64,000 bases of DNA from Iris pallida (GCA_029216955.1 JANAVB010015600.1:23163038-23227037); one strand, 5' to 3'. Shown: positions 1 through 11,339, counted from the first letter of the stretch. Translations and numbers: made by a program. Notes: a model not told the origin generated them from the letters alone.

Positions 1-11
1 GAGTATAACAA

Positions 12-233
12 TCAATAAAAGTGCGAACCATCAAAAACGTTAATACCGGTTTTAGGACGGCCCCATACGTCCGAATGTCTATCAAATGCAGCTGAACTTC
101 TACTTCTGAACTCACATAGTGCTTCTGGTATGTTTACCCAACTCACATGCATTACAAATAACTTCTCTTTATTAACCCTTTGGTATAAGGATAGATACAT
201 GCGACTAAAATTTAAAAGAAGAATGACCGACAC
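12..233 (-). pseudogene. Copia integrase N-terminal relic (Copia A)
   Basis: The minus-strand frame contains HSDVWGRP at about 75-52, the HSDVWGP hallmark at the start of the copia integrase core, followed by INVFDGSHFY in the place of the usual strand before the first IDD of the DDE triad. The upstream zinc-binding part is not intact. The element continues off the left end, so RT and RNase H cannot be judged. Confidence 0.7.
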
Positions 234-527
234 GCTGGTGGTGGAGTAGCATCATTTCTACACTGCACCGTGAATCTTCGGTGGTGTATTGCACAGAGAT
301 GCCAATGCTTTGTCCAGTCCAGTATGTCCAAGTACCACAGTACCTTATGCTATGTGCCAGTCCCTAGTCGTCCTGTCCCCTTCTCCTGAAAAGTCACCGT
401 AGGAATGTCAAAGAAAATAGTACAGTAAGATCAAGAATAATGGCACTAATAGAAGAAGATTGACAGGAAAGACGGAACGTGTAAGACATTGGTGAGAGTC
501 AGAGAAGGGGTACATGCGACAGTACCT

Positions 528-806
528 TTACCATGACAGGGCTGGAGTTACCATCAGCAGTTGAATGCTCTCCGGCGTCGGTAGGTGAGTATAGTCTGGA
601 AACTCACCGCGGGACCCCGTGACATAGCGAGATGCCCCAGAGTCATAATCCAACCTGGGTTGGTGGATAGCTGCTGCAAGAGCACGCGCAGGAATACCTG
701 TGTGGTTCGGGCAAAGCAAGTGATGTGATCCCCGGGTAGATGACGCCCATGACTGCCGTCCGAACCCAGCTTCGTGTGCGTAACTTCGCGAGGAACTCCT
801 TCTCAA
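528..806 (-). pseudogene. Copia aspartic protease relic (Copia A)
   Basis: The minus-strand frame contains DSGASRYVTGS at about 650-618, the catalytic DSGA motif of copia proteases, followed by a stretch ending PESIQLL that matches the usual spacing after the active site. The protease would cut the Gag-Pol polyprotein. Only about 90 codons remain open and the downstream half of the fold is not recognisable, so this is a fragment. It lies between the gag and integrase relics, as expected for copia order. Confidence 0.75.
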
Positions 807-937
807 GTGGGGTTAACTCAGCCAGGTAATTTCTTCCCCTTCCTCCGCCATATTAGCTTTGTGTCCTCCAGAATAATTTCTCTTCTACCAGCATAACCGC
901 CTCTACCACTCGACGTCCTCCGCGGCCCCGACCACGA

Positions 938-1700
938 TCACTCGACTGACTTTGCAGGGGAGCCACCACAGTTGTGGCAAACACCGGCCACAAAGGGAGG
1001 CTGATTGAAGGCGGCAAGGGGCAGACTTGTCAAATACGCTTGCTCCCCTGGAAATAGCCCTTGTTGGGCATCAACTTCAATCGAGCTATTCTTGTGCCAT
1101 GGCTCTTCTAAGGTTGGAAGCATGGGCTGTGCTAGGAGTACATTCCTTCTATGCTCAAACACAGGGTTAAGACCCTTCAAGAACTTCATCCGTTGTCGCG
1201 AATATAATCCAAGAACTTTTGGAAATGTTTCGTAAATGCTGGTTCGACTTGTGCATCTTCCATCCCAAGAGGATCACAGTGATCCAGATCAGACCAGTAC
1301 CTTCAACAGAGATGGTACGGTCGTCCTGGGCCACCCTATCAAGTTTATCCTGCAGTTGGAAGACCCGCACAGGATTGCTATGCCTGAGTATATCCTTCAA
1401 AGTTGCCATATATCAGCAGCAGCCTCCATCGCCTACATTGCCCGACACCTGGTCGGTCAGGCTGTCAAACCATCCAGCCACAAAATATTGACATTTCCCA
1501 AATAGTAAACTCCTTTGAGGAGGGATCATCTGGCACCTTGGTTTGGCCATTGACGTAGCCAACCAAGCCTCGTCCCTTCAGCGTCGTCTTGCACTGTGAC
1601 CATTTCAAGTAGGGACGTTCTTCCAACTTCGTCTCCATTGTCCAGCTTTCCCATTTTGTAGGGTGACGGATCCACATCAGTATGGATCACACGTAGGGTT
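938..1700 (-). pseudogene. Copia gag relic (Copia A)
   Basis: Three minus-strand frames carry recognisable copia gag pieces. Near 1677-1465 there is a stretch with YLKWSQC, GRGLVGYVNG and PSSKEFTIWE, typical of the N-terminal capsid part. Near 1360-1330 there is FQLQDKLDRVAQDDRTIS, the mid-gag helix region. Near 1189-938 there is FLKGLNP followed by EHRRNVLLAQPMLPTLEE, and then CHNCG, the start of the zinc knuckle. Gag would package the element RNA in virus-like particles. The frame changes at least twice, so it is not functional. No intact start codon can be assigned. Confidence 0.75.
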
Positions 1701-1796
1701 GCCTCGGTTAATCTCTTGATAAAATATCATCAACCAAGGCCTTCATCTCTTCTGCGTCAGTTTACCATGATCGAATCCATGGCGTCTAACTGTTAT

Positions 1797-1874
1797 TCGT
1801 CGTCGTCTTCGTCGGCTTCGTCGTCGTCGTCGTCTTCGTCGTCGTCGTCTTCGTCGGCTTTGTCGTCGTCGTCT
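1797..1874. repeat. (TCG)n microsatellite
   Basis: An imperfect trinucleotide array, mostly TCG with some TTCGTCGGC interruptions. It gives long serine or aspartate runs in open frames, which are artefacts of the repeat. Confidence 0.9.
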
Positions 1875-2112
1875 TTATGTAAAGTTTTCAACAAAGACCT
1901 TACGAATGTGCTGTCAATATGGCCAACACCGGCGGCGCATGTAGATCCTAATTTGCAGATCGAGAACGGAAAAATAAAAAAGTATGTAATTCGGAGGGCG
2001 AAATCTAGGAACAGATGGTGCAAATAAAGAATTGACGTCCATCTGTTTTCGAAAACCGTCCAATAATCTCCCTTGCAAATTAGGATTTTTTTTTTCTTTT
2101 CGTTTTAAAAAA

Positions 2113-2325
2113 GGGGGGGGTGGGGTCGGCAGCAGTTGGGTCGGAAGAGGGGGTTGGGGGGGGGGCGTGGGGGGGGGGGGGGGGCGTGGGGGCGTCGGCG
2201 GCAACAGGGGGGCGTCGGGCGGGGCAGGGGGGGTTGGGCGTCGGGGGGGGGGGGGGGGGGGGGCAGGACGGGGTTCGGCGGCCAGGGGGGGCGTCGGGGG
2301 GGGGGGGGGGGGGGGGGGAGGGGTA
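2113..2325. repeat. G-rich tract with long G homopolymers
   Basis: About 210 bases on the plus strand are mostly G, with several runs of 10-20 G separated by short spacers such as GCGTCGGC, AGGACG and TTGGGCGTC. Many G-runs of three or more sit close together, so G-quadruplex formation is likely on this strand, which is the antisense strand of Copia A. Homopolymer lengths of this kind are often misassembled. Confidence 0.85.
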
Positions 2326-2370
2326 GGTTTGCCGGGTTGGGGAAAGGGTGGAAAACTTTTTTTGTGGTTA

Positions 2371-2384
2371 TGGCTTTGATACCA
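2371..2384 (-). promoter_or_regulatory. Primer binding site of Copia A (initiator tRNA-Met type)
   Basis: The minus strand reads TGGTATCAAAGCCA directly after the LTR end ...CTCTACA. This matches the usual plant copia PBS (TGGTATCAGAGCCA, complementary to the 3' end of initiator tRNA-Met) with one change. It fixes the LTR edge at 2385 and the minus-strand orientation. Confidence 0.8.
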
Positions 2385-2590
2385 TGTAGAGATAATTGTT
2401 GTATTTTAATTGGCTACTCCACTACTTGTAGGGAGTCTATCCTCTTTCATACTACATTTTTCAATGTGGAATAAATCCCTTATAGTTCTCAACAGAAATT
2501 ATATTCCCTTTTGCAAAGCTTAACAAATATATATCAAATAAAATTTGGTACCTTAAATGTTTTACTTGGTGGAAGTTTTTCACCGCTACA
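2385..2590 (-). repeat. LTR of Copia A (206 bp)
   Basis: On the minus strand this begins TGTAGCGGTG and ends ATCTCTACA. It is flanked by a PBS on the downstream side (2371-2384) and a polypurine-like tract on the upstream side (2591-2604). The length is short but within the copia range. Only one copy is in the window, so the outer edge is inferred from the TG...CA ends and the adjacent polypurine tract, not from LTR-LTR alignment. Confidence 0.55.
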
Positions 2591-2604
2591 AATCCCCCAC
2601 CAGG
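2591..2604 (-). promoter_or_regulatory. Polypurine-tract-like sequence just upstream of the Copia A LTR
   Basis: The minus strand reads CCTGGTGGGGGATT directly before the LTR start TGTAGC, as a plus-strand primer site does before a 3' LTR. The same LTR also has a PBS on its other side, which is unusual (see findings). Confidence 0.5.
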
Positions 2605-3058
2605 TTTGACAACTATGCATAATTGAGACAATCTTACAAACAGCAGTACGTAGAACAAATATCATCAAAAACGAGATTCTACAAAGTTGACAACCCGTTT
2701 ATCCACTTGTCAAGTTTCTTACAGACTGTAGGAGTAAGGCACCAATATAGAGTAGCACAATCTAAGGGGAAATGTGGTATACACTGAGTTTCTTGCAGTC
2801 TGAACAAACCAAGGTCCCAGTACAGTAACAAGCTACTACAAGATGTTGTCTATGTACTGAGATACTAAGTGATAAAAGGATGTACAGCTATAATGCAAGA
2901 TTAATGTTTGACATGACAATTAGGATCTAGAAATAGCACTAATGATCCGAAATAGCACCTATCTAAGGCAGATTACATTTATGGTCATTAAGATGCAGCA
3001 AAGTAATTATACAAACTAACAAACTTGCTACAGTATTAAAAGAACGGGGGCACAATAC
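2605..3058. other. No gene recognised
   Basis: This is AT-rich sequence between the Copia A LTR and the CDPK exon. I see no coding motif on either strand. It may be residual intron or 3' sequence of the captured CDPK gene. Confidence 0.5.
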
Positions 3059-4021
<963 letters not shown>

Positions 4022-4192
4022 CATAAGCATCTCACGTAGCTTTAATCTTGCAATGAATTCTGCATTACCACCAAGGATGATATCAGTTCCACGTCCTGCC
4101 ATATTAGTAGCAATTGTTACTGCTCCTAGGCGGCCGCTCTGTGCTACTATTTCTGCTTCCCTCTCTACAATTTCTGATTTTCCATTAAGGAC
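4022..4192 (-). pseudogene. Exon fragment of plastid-type SecA ATPase
   Basis: 171 open bases on the minus strand encode 57 residues that include [38 protein letters not shown] and ARLKLREML. This is the second ATPase (NBF2/IRA2) region of SecA, with the GRGTD helicase-type motif. SecA drives protein translocation, in plants into the thylakoid. The exon starts after an intact acceptor (CTTAAG) and stops being SecA-like after REMLM without a usable donor, so it is truncated. It has the same orientation as the CDPK piece although the two genes are unrelated, which points to capture by a transposon. Confidence 0.85.
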
Positions 4193-4628
4193 CTTAAGGA
4201 AAAAAATAGAGATAATATGAAGCAGATGGCCACAATAAAAAAGGTATGACCCTCCACGGCCTCACAAGGAAGACAACTCTGGGGGCCTCCTCTGCGACAG
4301 CAAGGGCTACAGGGAGCTGTCCGAGATCGCCGAGAAGGCCAAGCATCGTGCTGAAGTCGCAAGGTATGGCCTATGTTGCACCGACACGAGAAAATGGTAC
4401 TCGTAATTCTCGTGGCAGTATTCTCGTGTCCTTGTCCGTATCCATGTCCGTAATCGTGCAACACAGGTCGATCAAGAACTTTGTCTACAACAATCTAAAA
4501 CGGAAACCCATTTTGGCCCAGGGGTTACTCTGCACGTTTTGATATTAGCAATGAACATAAAGTTACTAAGGAAGCGTCACCAAAACAGTCTAGCAATAAC
4601 CTATTGTGCTTTTAGCAAAAATCAAGTT
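4193..4628. other. Coding-like GC-rich segment, not recognised
   Basis: About 4253-4369 on the plus strand is GC-rich and open in one frame, with KEDNSGGLLCDSKGYREL followed by SEIAEKAKHRAEVAR. It looks like exon sequence, but I cannot name a family. The rest (4370-4628) shows nothing I can support. It could be a further captured gene fragment on the opposite strand. Confidence 0.35.
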
Positions 4629-4633
4629 CATAT

Positions 4634-5443
4634 TGTTGGGAAAGAAGCGCGGAAACCTTTCCCCAAACCGGAGAGTACCTGCGAGAGGACCGAGCAATAC
4701 AACGCACGAACCCAAAAACGAACACACAAAGCAAACCACGCAGACACAGAGAATTTTTGACGTGGAAACCCTTGCGGGAAAAACCACGGGACGATCGGAG
4801 TCCAACCCTGAGAAGCCTCCACTAATGGAATAGAAGAATTACACGCTCTACAAACTCCTCCCGATCCAAATCGGATCCCCACAACACTCAGAGATAAGAA
4901 CAATGATTACAAGGCTACGAAGAGCGAGAACGACGAGTAGAGATTACCCGAACACGATCTCCTTCGAAAACGACCTTCAATCCTCCGTCTTCTTCTCCGA
5001 AGTTGCAATGGCACTCTTGCCTCCTTCTCTCTCAAACTTGTGTTGTCCAATACTTGCGATTTTATTAATGAATTAGGGTTGAGAAAACTCAATATAACTC
5101 CCTAATCCCGCAGCAACCTGGACCGTTGGATTAGATCCAATGATGAAAACTCATCCTGAAATTCGCTTCAGCCCCCGACGACACAGAGTTCGGCCAGAAC
5201 TCTGTGTCGGACAACCAGAACCTCACCCCACAGTGCTGGAGTGGCCAGACCGAGTTCGGCCCGAACTCGCCATGGGACCGAGTTCGGCCCGAACTCGGAT
5301 CCCTTGTTCCAGAAACTCCCCCTGGGCAGCAAAGCAGCAGCGACTTCACGTCGCCTACTTCCCGAGCTTCTCCGACATTGGACGGCGCTCGTCGCACTCC
5401 GGGGCCTTCTCCACATAGGTTGGGAACCCCACCCACTCCAACA
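4634..5443 (-). repeat. 3' LTR of Copia B
   Basis: On the plus strand it runs from TGTTGGGAAAG to ACTCCAACA; the ends form the inverted repeat TGTTGG/CCAACA. It is the 3' LTR because the polypurine tract abuts it at 5444. The part at 5180-5300 holds repeated palindromic words of the GAGTTCGG/CCGAACTC type (see findings). Confidence 0.95.
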
Positions 5444-5456
5444 AATCTCCCCCTTC
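5444..5456 (-). promoter_or_regulatory. Polypurine tract of Copia B
   Basis: The minus strand reads AAGGGGGAGATT directly before the 3' LTR start TGTTGGAG. This is the expected primer site for plus-strand DNA synthesis. Confidence 0.85.
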
Positions 5457-5460
5457 ACAA

Positions 5461-7370
5461 CTATGGGGAGGACGTCGTCATCCCGACGATCTGCCTGCAG
5501 TACTCAAACCCCCTTGGTAGAATCTTCGTGAACATATCAGTCCCGTTGTCGTCTGTATGCACCTTCTCAAGCTCCGCGTCCACCTTCTCAACCACATCCC
5601 GTATCCAATGATACCGGGTCTCGATGTGCTTGGACCGGCTATGAAACGTCTGATTCTTCACAAGGTGGATAGCACTCTGACTGTCGCAAAGCAAAGTATA
5701 CTGCTCTTGCTTCAGTCCCATTTCCTGCAACAGCTTCTTTATCACAACAGCTCCTTGCAAGCCTCCGTCGCCGCAATGTATTCCGCCTCCGTCGTCGACA
5801 AGGCAACACACTTCTGCAACCGCGACTGCCACGACACTGCTCCTCCCGCAAACATCATCACGTAGCCTGAAGTCGATCGCCTCGTGTCTACATCTCCAGC
5901 CATATCAGCGTCGGTATACCCAACCAGCTTCGGCTCGTCACCACCAAAGGAAAGTCTCCAACCAGCAGTGCCCTGAAGGTATCGTAGAATCCACTTGACC
6001 GCACTCCAATGTACCCTTCCAGGATTTGAAAGATACCTGCTAACCGTACCAACTGCATGAGCAATATCTGGCCTCGTACACACCATAGCATAATCAGGCT
6101 TCCCACAGCTGAGGCATATGGAACCCGCTCCATATCTTCCTTTTCGTCCTCGGTAGATGGACACTGCTCCTCAGTGAACTTAAAGTGAGCCGCGAGGGGA
6201 AACTCACTTTCTTCGACCCGTCCATCCCGAAACGCTGAAGTACCCGGTGAATGTACATCGTTTGGGACAAGTGTAGCAGCTTGGACTCTCTCTCTCGGCT
6301 GATCTCCATCCCAAGAATAGTCTTCGCTGCGCCCAAATCCTTCATAGAGAAGGCCGCGCCCAGTTGGTGCTTCAACTCCGCTATCCTAGTGGCATTCCGA
6401 CCCACTAATAGCATATCATCTACATAGAGCAATAAAATGATGAAATCATCCTCGGCAAAATACCTCACAAATGCACAATGGTCCGACGTCGTCCGTGCAA
6501 ACCATGCTCCCCCATAAACGACTCGAACTTTCTGTACCACTGCCTCGGAGCCTGCTTCAGACCATACAAGCTCTTCCTCAACCGGCAGACCAAATGTGAC
6601 TTGCCCTTCTCACAGAATCCCTCCGGCTGCTCCATGTACAACTCCTCCTCAAGATCACCGTGGAGGAACGCCGTCTTCACGTCCATCTGCTCGACCTCCA
6701 AGTCGAGACTGGCTGCTAATGCTAGCACCACCGAATAGACGAATGCTTGACGACAGGCGAAAAGATCTCATCATAATCTACGCCTTTCCGCTGACCGTAG
6801 CCCTTGACTACCAGCTTTGTATCGAGGGCGAGTAGCATCATCCGTCTGCTTCACTCTGAACACCTATCGATTCTTCAAAGCCTTCTTACCCTTTGGCAAC
6901 CGCACCAGATCATAAGTGGAATTGGTGTGCAAGGAACTCATCTCCTCCTGCATAGCCACCATCCACTCCTGCCTGTGTTCGTCTTCCATAGCCTCTGCGA
7001 AACTTTCGGGCTCTCCCCGTCAGTCAATAGCACATACTCATCCGGCGAGTATCTCGTAGATGGTCGACGATCCCTGTTGCTCCTTCTCAGTGGAGCCACT
7101 GGTGCGGCTGTATACCGACAGCCTCCTCCCTTCAGGAACTGCCTCCCCGGCATGCTCATCCTCCTGAGGGACACCCTGACCACCATCAGCAGGCTGATGA
7201 TCAAGGTTGGGAGCAACTCCATGTACCGGCTCCCCCATAACTGGATCCTCCGCGATGTCTTCTAGAAACTGCTCGAAGCGAAATGACTCTAACTCAGGCA
7301 ATTCCTCAGCCTCAGAAGGCGTCTCGGAATCCTGAGTGTTGGTCATGGTCTGATCCTCGATGAACACCAC
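5461..7370 (-). pseudogene. Copia B pol, reverse transcriptase and RNase H part
   Basis: Minus-strand pieces, in order: an acidic linker with repeated E/D (7370-7038); the region before RT with RRSNRDRRPSTRYSPDEYV (about 7130); RT with MDVKTAFLHGDLEEELYM and QPEGF (about 6680-6610), SLYGLKQAPRQWY (about 6560) and the catalytic LLLYVDDMLLVG (about 6430); then the RT connection with FSMKDLGAAKTILGMEI. RNase H follows with TRPDIAHAVG, the pre-catalytic ALSTTEAEYIA (about 5790) and KHIETRYHWIRD, ending DMFTKILPR near 5490. Catalytic residues are present, but the reading frame breaks near 6900, 6500, 6120 and 5760. It copies element RNA into cDNA when intact. Confidence 0.9.
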
Positions 7371-7394
7371 GTCCCTGCTTCTGTAGAGCTTTCC

Positions 7395-8866
7395 TTACAC
7401 TGGGTCGTAGAGTCTATAGCCAAACTCATCCCGACCGTAGCCGACAAAGACGCATCGCCTCGTTCGGCTCAAGTTTGGTCCTCTCGTCCTTCGGTACATG
7501 TACGAAGGCCTTACAACCAAACGCCCGCAGGTGACTGTATGATGGCTCTTTGCCGTACCATACTTTGTCAGGCACATCACCTACAAAGGAGCACTAGGAG
7601 ACAAATTAATAATATAAGCAGCTGTGAGAAGAGCCTCACCCCAATAACTGCCCGGCAAGTTTGCTTCTGACAGCAAACACCGCACCCTCTCCATCAGTGT
7701 CCTGTTCATGCGCTCCGCTACACCATTGAGCTGAGGTGTCTTTGGCGGAGTCTTCTGGTGTCGTATCCCTTGCTCTCTGCAATACGCATCAAAGGGACCG
7801 ATGTATTCGCCGCCATTGTCGGACCGAAACACAACAACTTCTTGCCCGTCTCCCTTTCAACAGAGGCCTGAAACTCCTTGAAAGTAGGCAACACCTGATC
7901 CTTGGTCTTTAAGGCATAGACCCAAACCTTCCTGGAACAGTCATCAATAAAAGTCACAAAGTAAGAAGCACCACCAAGAGATTTTACCTTCATAGGACCG
8001 CAGACATCCGAGTGAATCAACTCGAGCAACGCCGGCTTCCTCGAACTTGGGTGACTCTGGAAAGACACCCTATTTTGCTTCCCAGCCAAACAGTGCGTGC
8101 ACTTCTCCAACTTTGTAGACTTGAGCCCCGGAATCACCTTCCTGTTCACCAAGTAGCTCATCCCCTTCTCGCTGATATGGCCGAGCCGCCTGTGCCACAA
8201 CTCGGTAGACGCATCACTGACTGCGTTCACCTCCTGTGCCCCCTGTGCGCTCCCCTCCATAAAGTAGAGACCGGACTTCTTGCTTCCTCTGGCAATCACC
8301 AACGAACCTCTAGAAATCTTCCACTGACTATTCCCGAAGAGACTGAAGAATCCCTCGTCATCCAACCTTCCAACCGACACCAGGTTGAAACGGATATCAG
8401 GGACATGACGAACATCCTTGAGAACAAGAACCGCACCCGTCTTCGTTCTCAAATGCACATCTCCAACGGCAACCGCCTTCGACACATCTCCGTTGCCCAT
8501 CTTCAACACGCCACAGTCGCCTGTCGTGTAAGTGGCAAACAGTGCCCTATTGTGAGATACATGTGCTGAAGCCCCTGAGTCCACCAGCCAAGAATTGTCA
8601 TCGCAGGCGAGGTTAGTAATGACCTCATCACCTACGACGATCACATCGCCTCCATGCGTCGAGACCGCCGCTGTAGTTTCTCTTCTTGCTTCCCCTTTTC
8701 GCCCTTCTTCTCTCTTCCAAGCGAAACAATTCCGCTTGATATGGCCCTTCTTACCGCAATGGTAACACTCTGAGTCCTCGTAACGACCCTTGGACTTTCC
8801 CCTGCTCTTGTCTCTGCCACCACCTGGACCCCTGCTTTTGCCCCTTCCGCGGCTCTCTGAAACCAA
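7395..8866 (-). pseudogene. Copia B pol, zinc knuckle, protease and integrase part
   Basis: The long frame 8866-7718 begins in an R/G/K-rich linker, then has the zinc knuckle CYHCGKKGHIKRNC, the protease site WLVDSGASAHVSH, the integrase zinc domain (LWHRRLGHISEKGM, CTHCLAGKQNRVSF), HSDVCGPMKVKSLGG and FVTFIDDCSRKVWVY. A frameshift near 7840 moves to the frame with SDNGGEYIGPFDAYC and NGVAERMNRTLMERVR (second D and E of the DDE triad). A second shift near 7590 leads to a frame ending CVFVGYGRDEFGYRLYDP, the usual C-terminal integrase motif. All DDE residues can be found but not in one frame. Confidence 0.92.
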
Positions 8867-9459
8867 TGCCTCTGAGTGGTGGGATGTGGATGAAGTGCCC
8901 TGAGAACGTCCGCATCTTCATTCAACCCCGCTCTGGCAAACTCCAGACTGACCACGCCCTCTGGAGCAGAAGCGATCATAGATACTCGTACGGTCTCCCA
9001 CGAGTCTGGCAAGATACACAGCAGCCACAGTCCCTGAACTTCGTCGTCGAACTTGACTCCCATAGAAGATAGCTGGTCAACCACGCCCTGGAACTCACTC
9101 AAGTGATCCGAAATAGACGCCCCATCCTTGTACCGCAGACCCATCATCGTTCGGATCAGGAACAACTTGTTTACCCCGGTCTTCTTCGCATACAAGGATT
9201 CCAGCTTATCCCACAACGTCTTCGCGTGCTCAATATTGGCAACGTGGTTGTACACGTTCTCATCAACAAACTGCCGTATGTACCCACACACCTGTATGTG
9301 CTCGAACGTCCAGTCCTCCTCGGATTTATCACTGGGCCTCTCGGATGCAAACACGGGTAGATGCAGCTTCTTGACAAATAGCAAATCCTTCATCTTGCTC
9401 CGCCAATAATGATAGTTTGTGCCATTGAGGTTCACCATGCGCACCGGCTTCGCGTCCAT
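8860..9459 (-). pseudogene. Copia B gag (capsid part)
   Basis: Starts at M with VRMVNLNGTNYHYWRSKMKD, the usual copia gag opening (L.G.NY..W...M). It continues through FVDENVYNHVANIEHAKTLW and LESLYAKKTGVNKLFLIRTM to a segment with SDHLSEFQGVVDQLSSMG. The gag-like frame holds to about 8870, where a shift of one base is needed to enter the zinc-knuckle frame. In most copia elements gag and pol are one frame, so I read this as damage or an assembly indel. The start is 45 bases inside the PBS, consistent with a short leader. Confidence 0.88.
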
Positions 9460-9506
9460 CTCTCCTCTCTGGTTCCTCTGTCAACTCCTGACACCCTTTG
9501 AACCTA

Positions 9507-9518
9507 GCTCTGATACCA
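9507..9518 (-). promoter_or_regulatory. Primer binding site of Copia B (initiator tRNA-Met)
   Basis: The minus strand reads TGGTATCAGAGC three bases after the LTR end. This is the canonical plant PBS for initiator tRNA-Met and fixes the 5' LTR as the right-hand copy. Confidence 0.95.
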
Positions 9519-9521
9519 CTC

Positions 9522-10332
9522 TGTTGGGAAAGAAGCGCGGAAACCTTTCCCCAAACCGGAGAGTACCTGCAAGAGGACCGAGCAATACAACGCACGAACC
9601 CAAAAACGAACACACAAAGCAAACCATGCAGACACAGAGAATTTTTGACGTGGAAACCCTTGCGGGAAAAACCACGGGACGATCGGAGTCCAACCCTGAG
9701 AAGCCTCCACTAATGGAATAGAAGAATTACACCCTCTACAAACTCCTCCCGATCCAAATCGGATCCCCACAACACTCAGAGATAAGAACATGATTACAAG
9801 GCTACGAAGAGCGAGAACGACGAGTAGAGATTACCCGAACACGATCTCCTTCGAAAACGACCTTCAATCCTCCGTCTTCTTCTCCGAAGTTGCAATGGCA
9901 CTCTTGCCTCCTTCTCTCTCAAACTTGTGTTGTCCAATACTTGCGATTTTACTATTAATGAATTAGGGTTGAGAAACTCAATATAACTCCCTAATCCCGC
10001 AGCAACCTGGACCGTTGGATTAGATCCAATGATGAAAACTCATCCTGAAATTCGCTTCAGCCCCCGACGACACAGAGTTCGGCCAGAACTCTGTGTCGGA
10101 CAACCAGAACCTCACCCCACAGTGCTGGAGTGGCCAGACCGAGTTCGGCCCGAACTCGCCATGGGACCGAGTTCGGCCCGAACTCGGATCCTTGTTCCAG
10201 AAACTCCCCCTGGGCAGCAACAGCAGCAGCGACTTCACGTCGCCTACTTTCCGAGCTTCTCCGACATCGGACGGCGCTCGTCGCACTCCGGGGCCTTCTC
10301 CACATAGGTTGGGAACCCCACCCACTCCAACA
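9522..10332 (-). repeat. 5' LTR of Copia B
   Basis: Second copy of the 4634-5443 LTR, one base longer through small indels. As the 5' LTR it should carry the promoter for the element RNA, but I cannot point to a convincing TATA box. The cluster of GAGTTCGG/CCGAACTC palindromes is at 10070-10190. Confidence 0.95.
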
Positions 10333-10337
10333 CATAT

Positions 10338-11339
10338 CTATCGCCTAAGACTTTACGGAAAAGGAAAAACAAATTCCAACAGCTTCAGCAGCTTCAGCTG
10401 CATAGGGATGTTCAATGAAACTATAGACATTATGTACTTTACCAGCAACTTTTTACAGAACCAACTCTATGTTTTTTTTAGAGAAACAACTCACTATGTT
10501 GCTTATATTTTGGATAATCACCGAGTTTAGTATCTACAGCTAACAAAATCAATCATACAGTAGATAGCATAAGATCTTGGGATAGCTGCCAATCCATCTC
10601 AAAATGTATCAAAGAGAAGTTTCACATTTTGATATATTGTTGCCTATCAGGTTCCTGTTGAGCAGGGTTACTCAAAGTTAAGTGGTGACATTGTCAAGAA
10701 TTTCTGTGATAAATTAGTCTCACAAATGGGAAGCAGGGGAAGAATGATGTATTGAAATTTAATGGGGACTAGGGTCCTTGTGATTCAGTCTGACTTGGCT
10801 ATAATCTTAAAGTCTATGGAAGGGTTTTAACACTAAATTCCAAAAGGTTTAATTATGAAGAATTCATTTGTCCAAAAGTCAAATGACCAAATTTCACGAA
10901 GATCACAATATTACACAGTAATATCATGTCTAAATCTCATGTGACAAGTTACATCGTCAAGAACTATTTCCACATGAATTCACACTTTCGAACACATTCT
11001 GGTACAGATCCTGGAAACCTACAGGCATGGACCATGAATAAGGAAATCTAAGCCGAGATTATTAGGATTAGGCCAAGATTAACGGGATCTTCATTGGAAT
11101 ATCAAGTATATTATAACCTTTCTCTATGTAAAAAATTACCCATCCTCGTAAAGGAAGCTGACGACCCAGACATCAGCAGGCGCTTGGAGACCTTCTTGAC
11201 AAAATTCGATCCCGAGATCGGCAGCACCAGCCAGAACCGCGCCACCTCACTGCCTTCCTCATCTTCGCTGGCCTTCTTCCACAACAACAACAAAAACAAA
11301 ATAAAAAAATCACCCGAACCCTATAAAAAGGGTTTTGTT
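10338..11339. other. No gene recognised; one short coding-like piece
   Basis: Continuation of the host sequence interrupted by Copia B. On the minus strand near 10460-10390 a short frame reads GKVHNVYSFIEHPYAAEAAE and looks like exon sequence, but I do not recognise it. The rest is AT-rich. A stretch with CTATAAAAAGG at 11320-11330 lies next to the PP2C fragment but on the plus strand. Confidence 0.35.

Larger units (their letters stand above)
1701..2370 (-). other. Copia A leader between PBS and gag
   Basis: This roughly 670-base stretch lies between the PBS and the first gag codons on the minus strand. It holds a (TCG)n microsatellite and a very G-rich tract on the plus strand. A short inverted repeat is visible: CCTAATTTGCA near 1947 and TGCAAATTAGG near 2075. 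Open frames here (poly-Ser or poly-Asp across the TCG repeat, poly-Gly across the G tract) are low-complexity products and are not called as genes. Confidence 0.6.
1..2590 (-). mobile_element. Decayed Ty1/copia element (Copia A), 5' part
   Basis: Read on the minus strand from high to low coordinates, the order is LTR (2385-2590), initiator-Met-type PBS (2371-2384), a long C-rich leader, gag pieces (about 1700-940), a protease piece (about 650) and an integrase piece (about 233-12). This is the 5' half of a copia element, and it continues past the left edge of the window. The pieces lie in different frames with stops between them, so it is dead. No coding region is recognised at 234-527. The order and motifs are seen in the sequence; the assignment to copia rests on protease and integrase lying directly after gag and before any RT. 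Confidence 0.8.
4634..10332 (-). mobile_element. Complete Ty1/copia retrotransposon (Copia B), TSD CATAT
   Basis: Two near-identical LTRs (4634-5443 and 9522-10332, about 810 bp) flank an internal region with PBS, gag, protease, integrase, RT, RNase H and PPT in copia order on the minus strand. The 5 bp next to the outer ends are identical: CATAT at 4629-4633 and 10333-10337, a perfect target-site duplication. By eye the LTRs differ by only about half a dozen substitutions plus several 1-3 base indels, so the insertion is recent. Even so, the coding region has several frameshifts. It lies inside the group of captured gene fragments and is younger than them. Confidence 0.97.

Noticed and set aside
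1793..2023. Poly-Ser or poly-Asp protein over the TCG repeat
   Set aside because: Pure microsatellite translation with no conserved flanks.
2032..2474. Glycine-rich proteins predicted over the G tract
   Set aside because: The frames exist only because of G homopolymers and overlap in all three frames.
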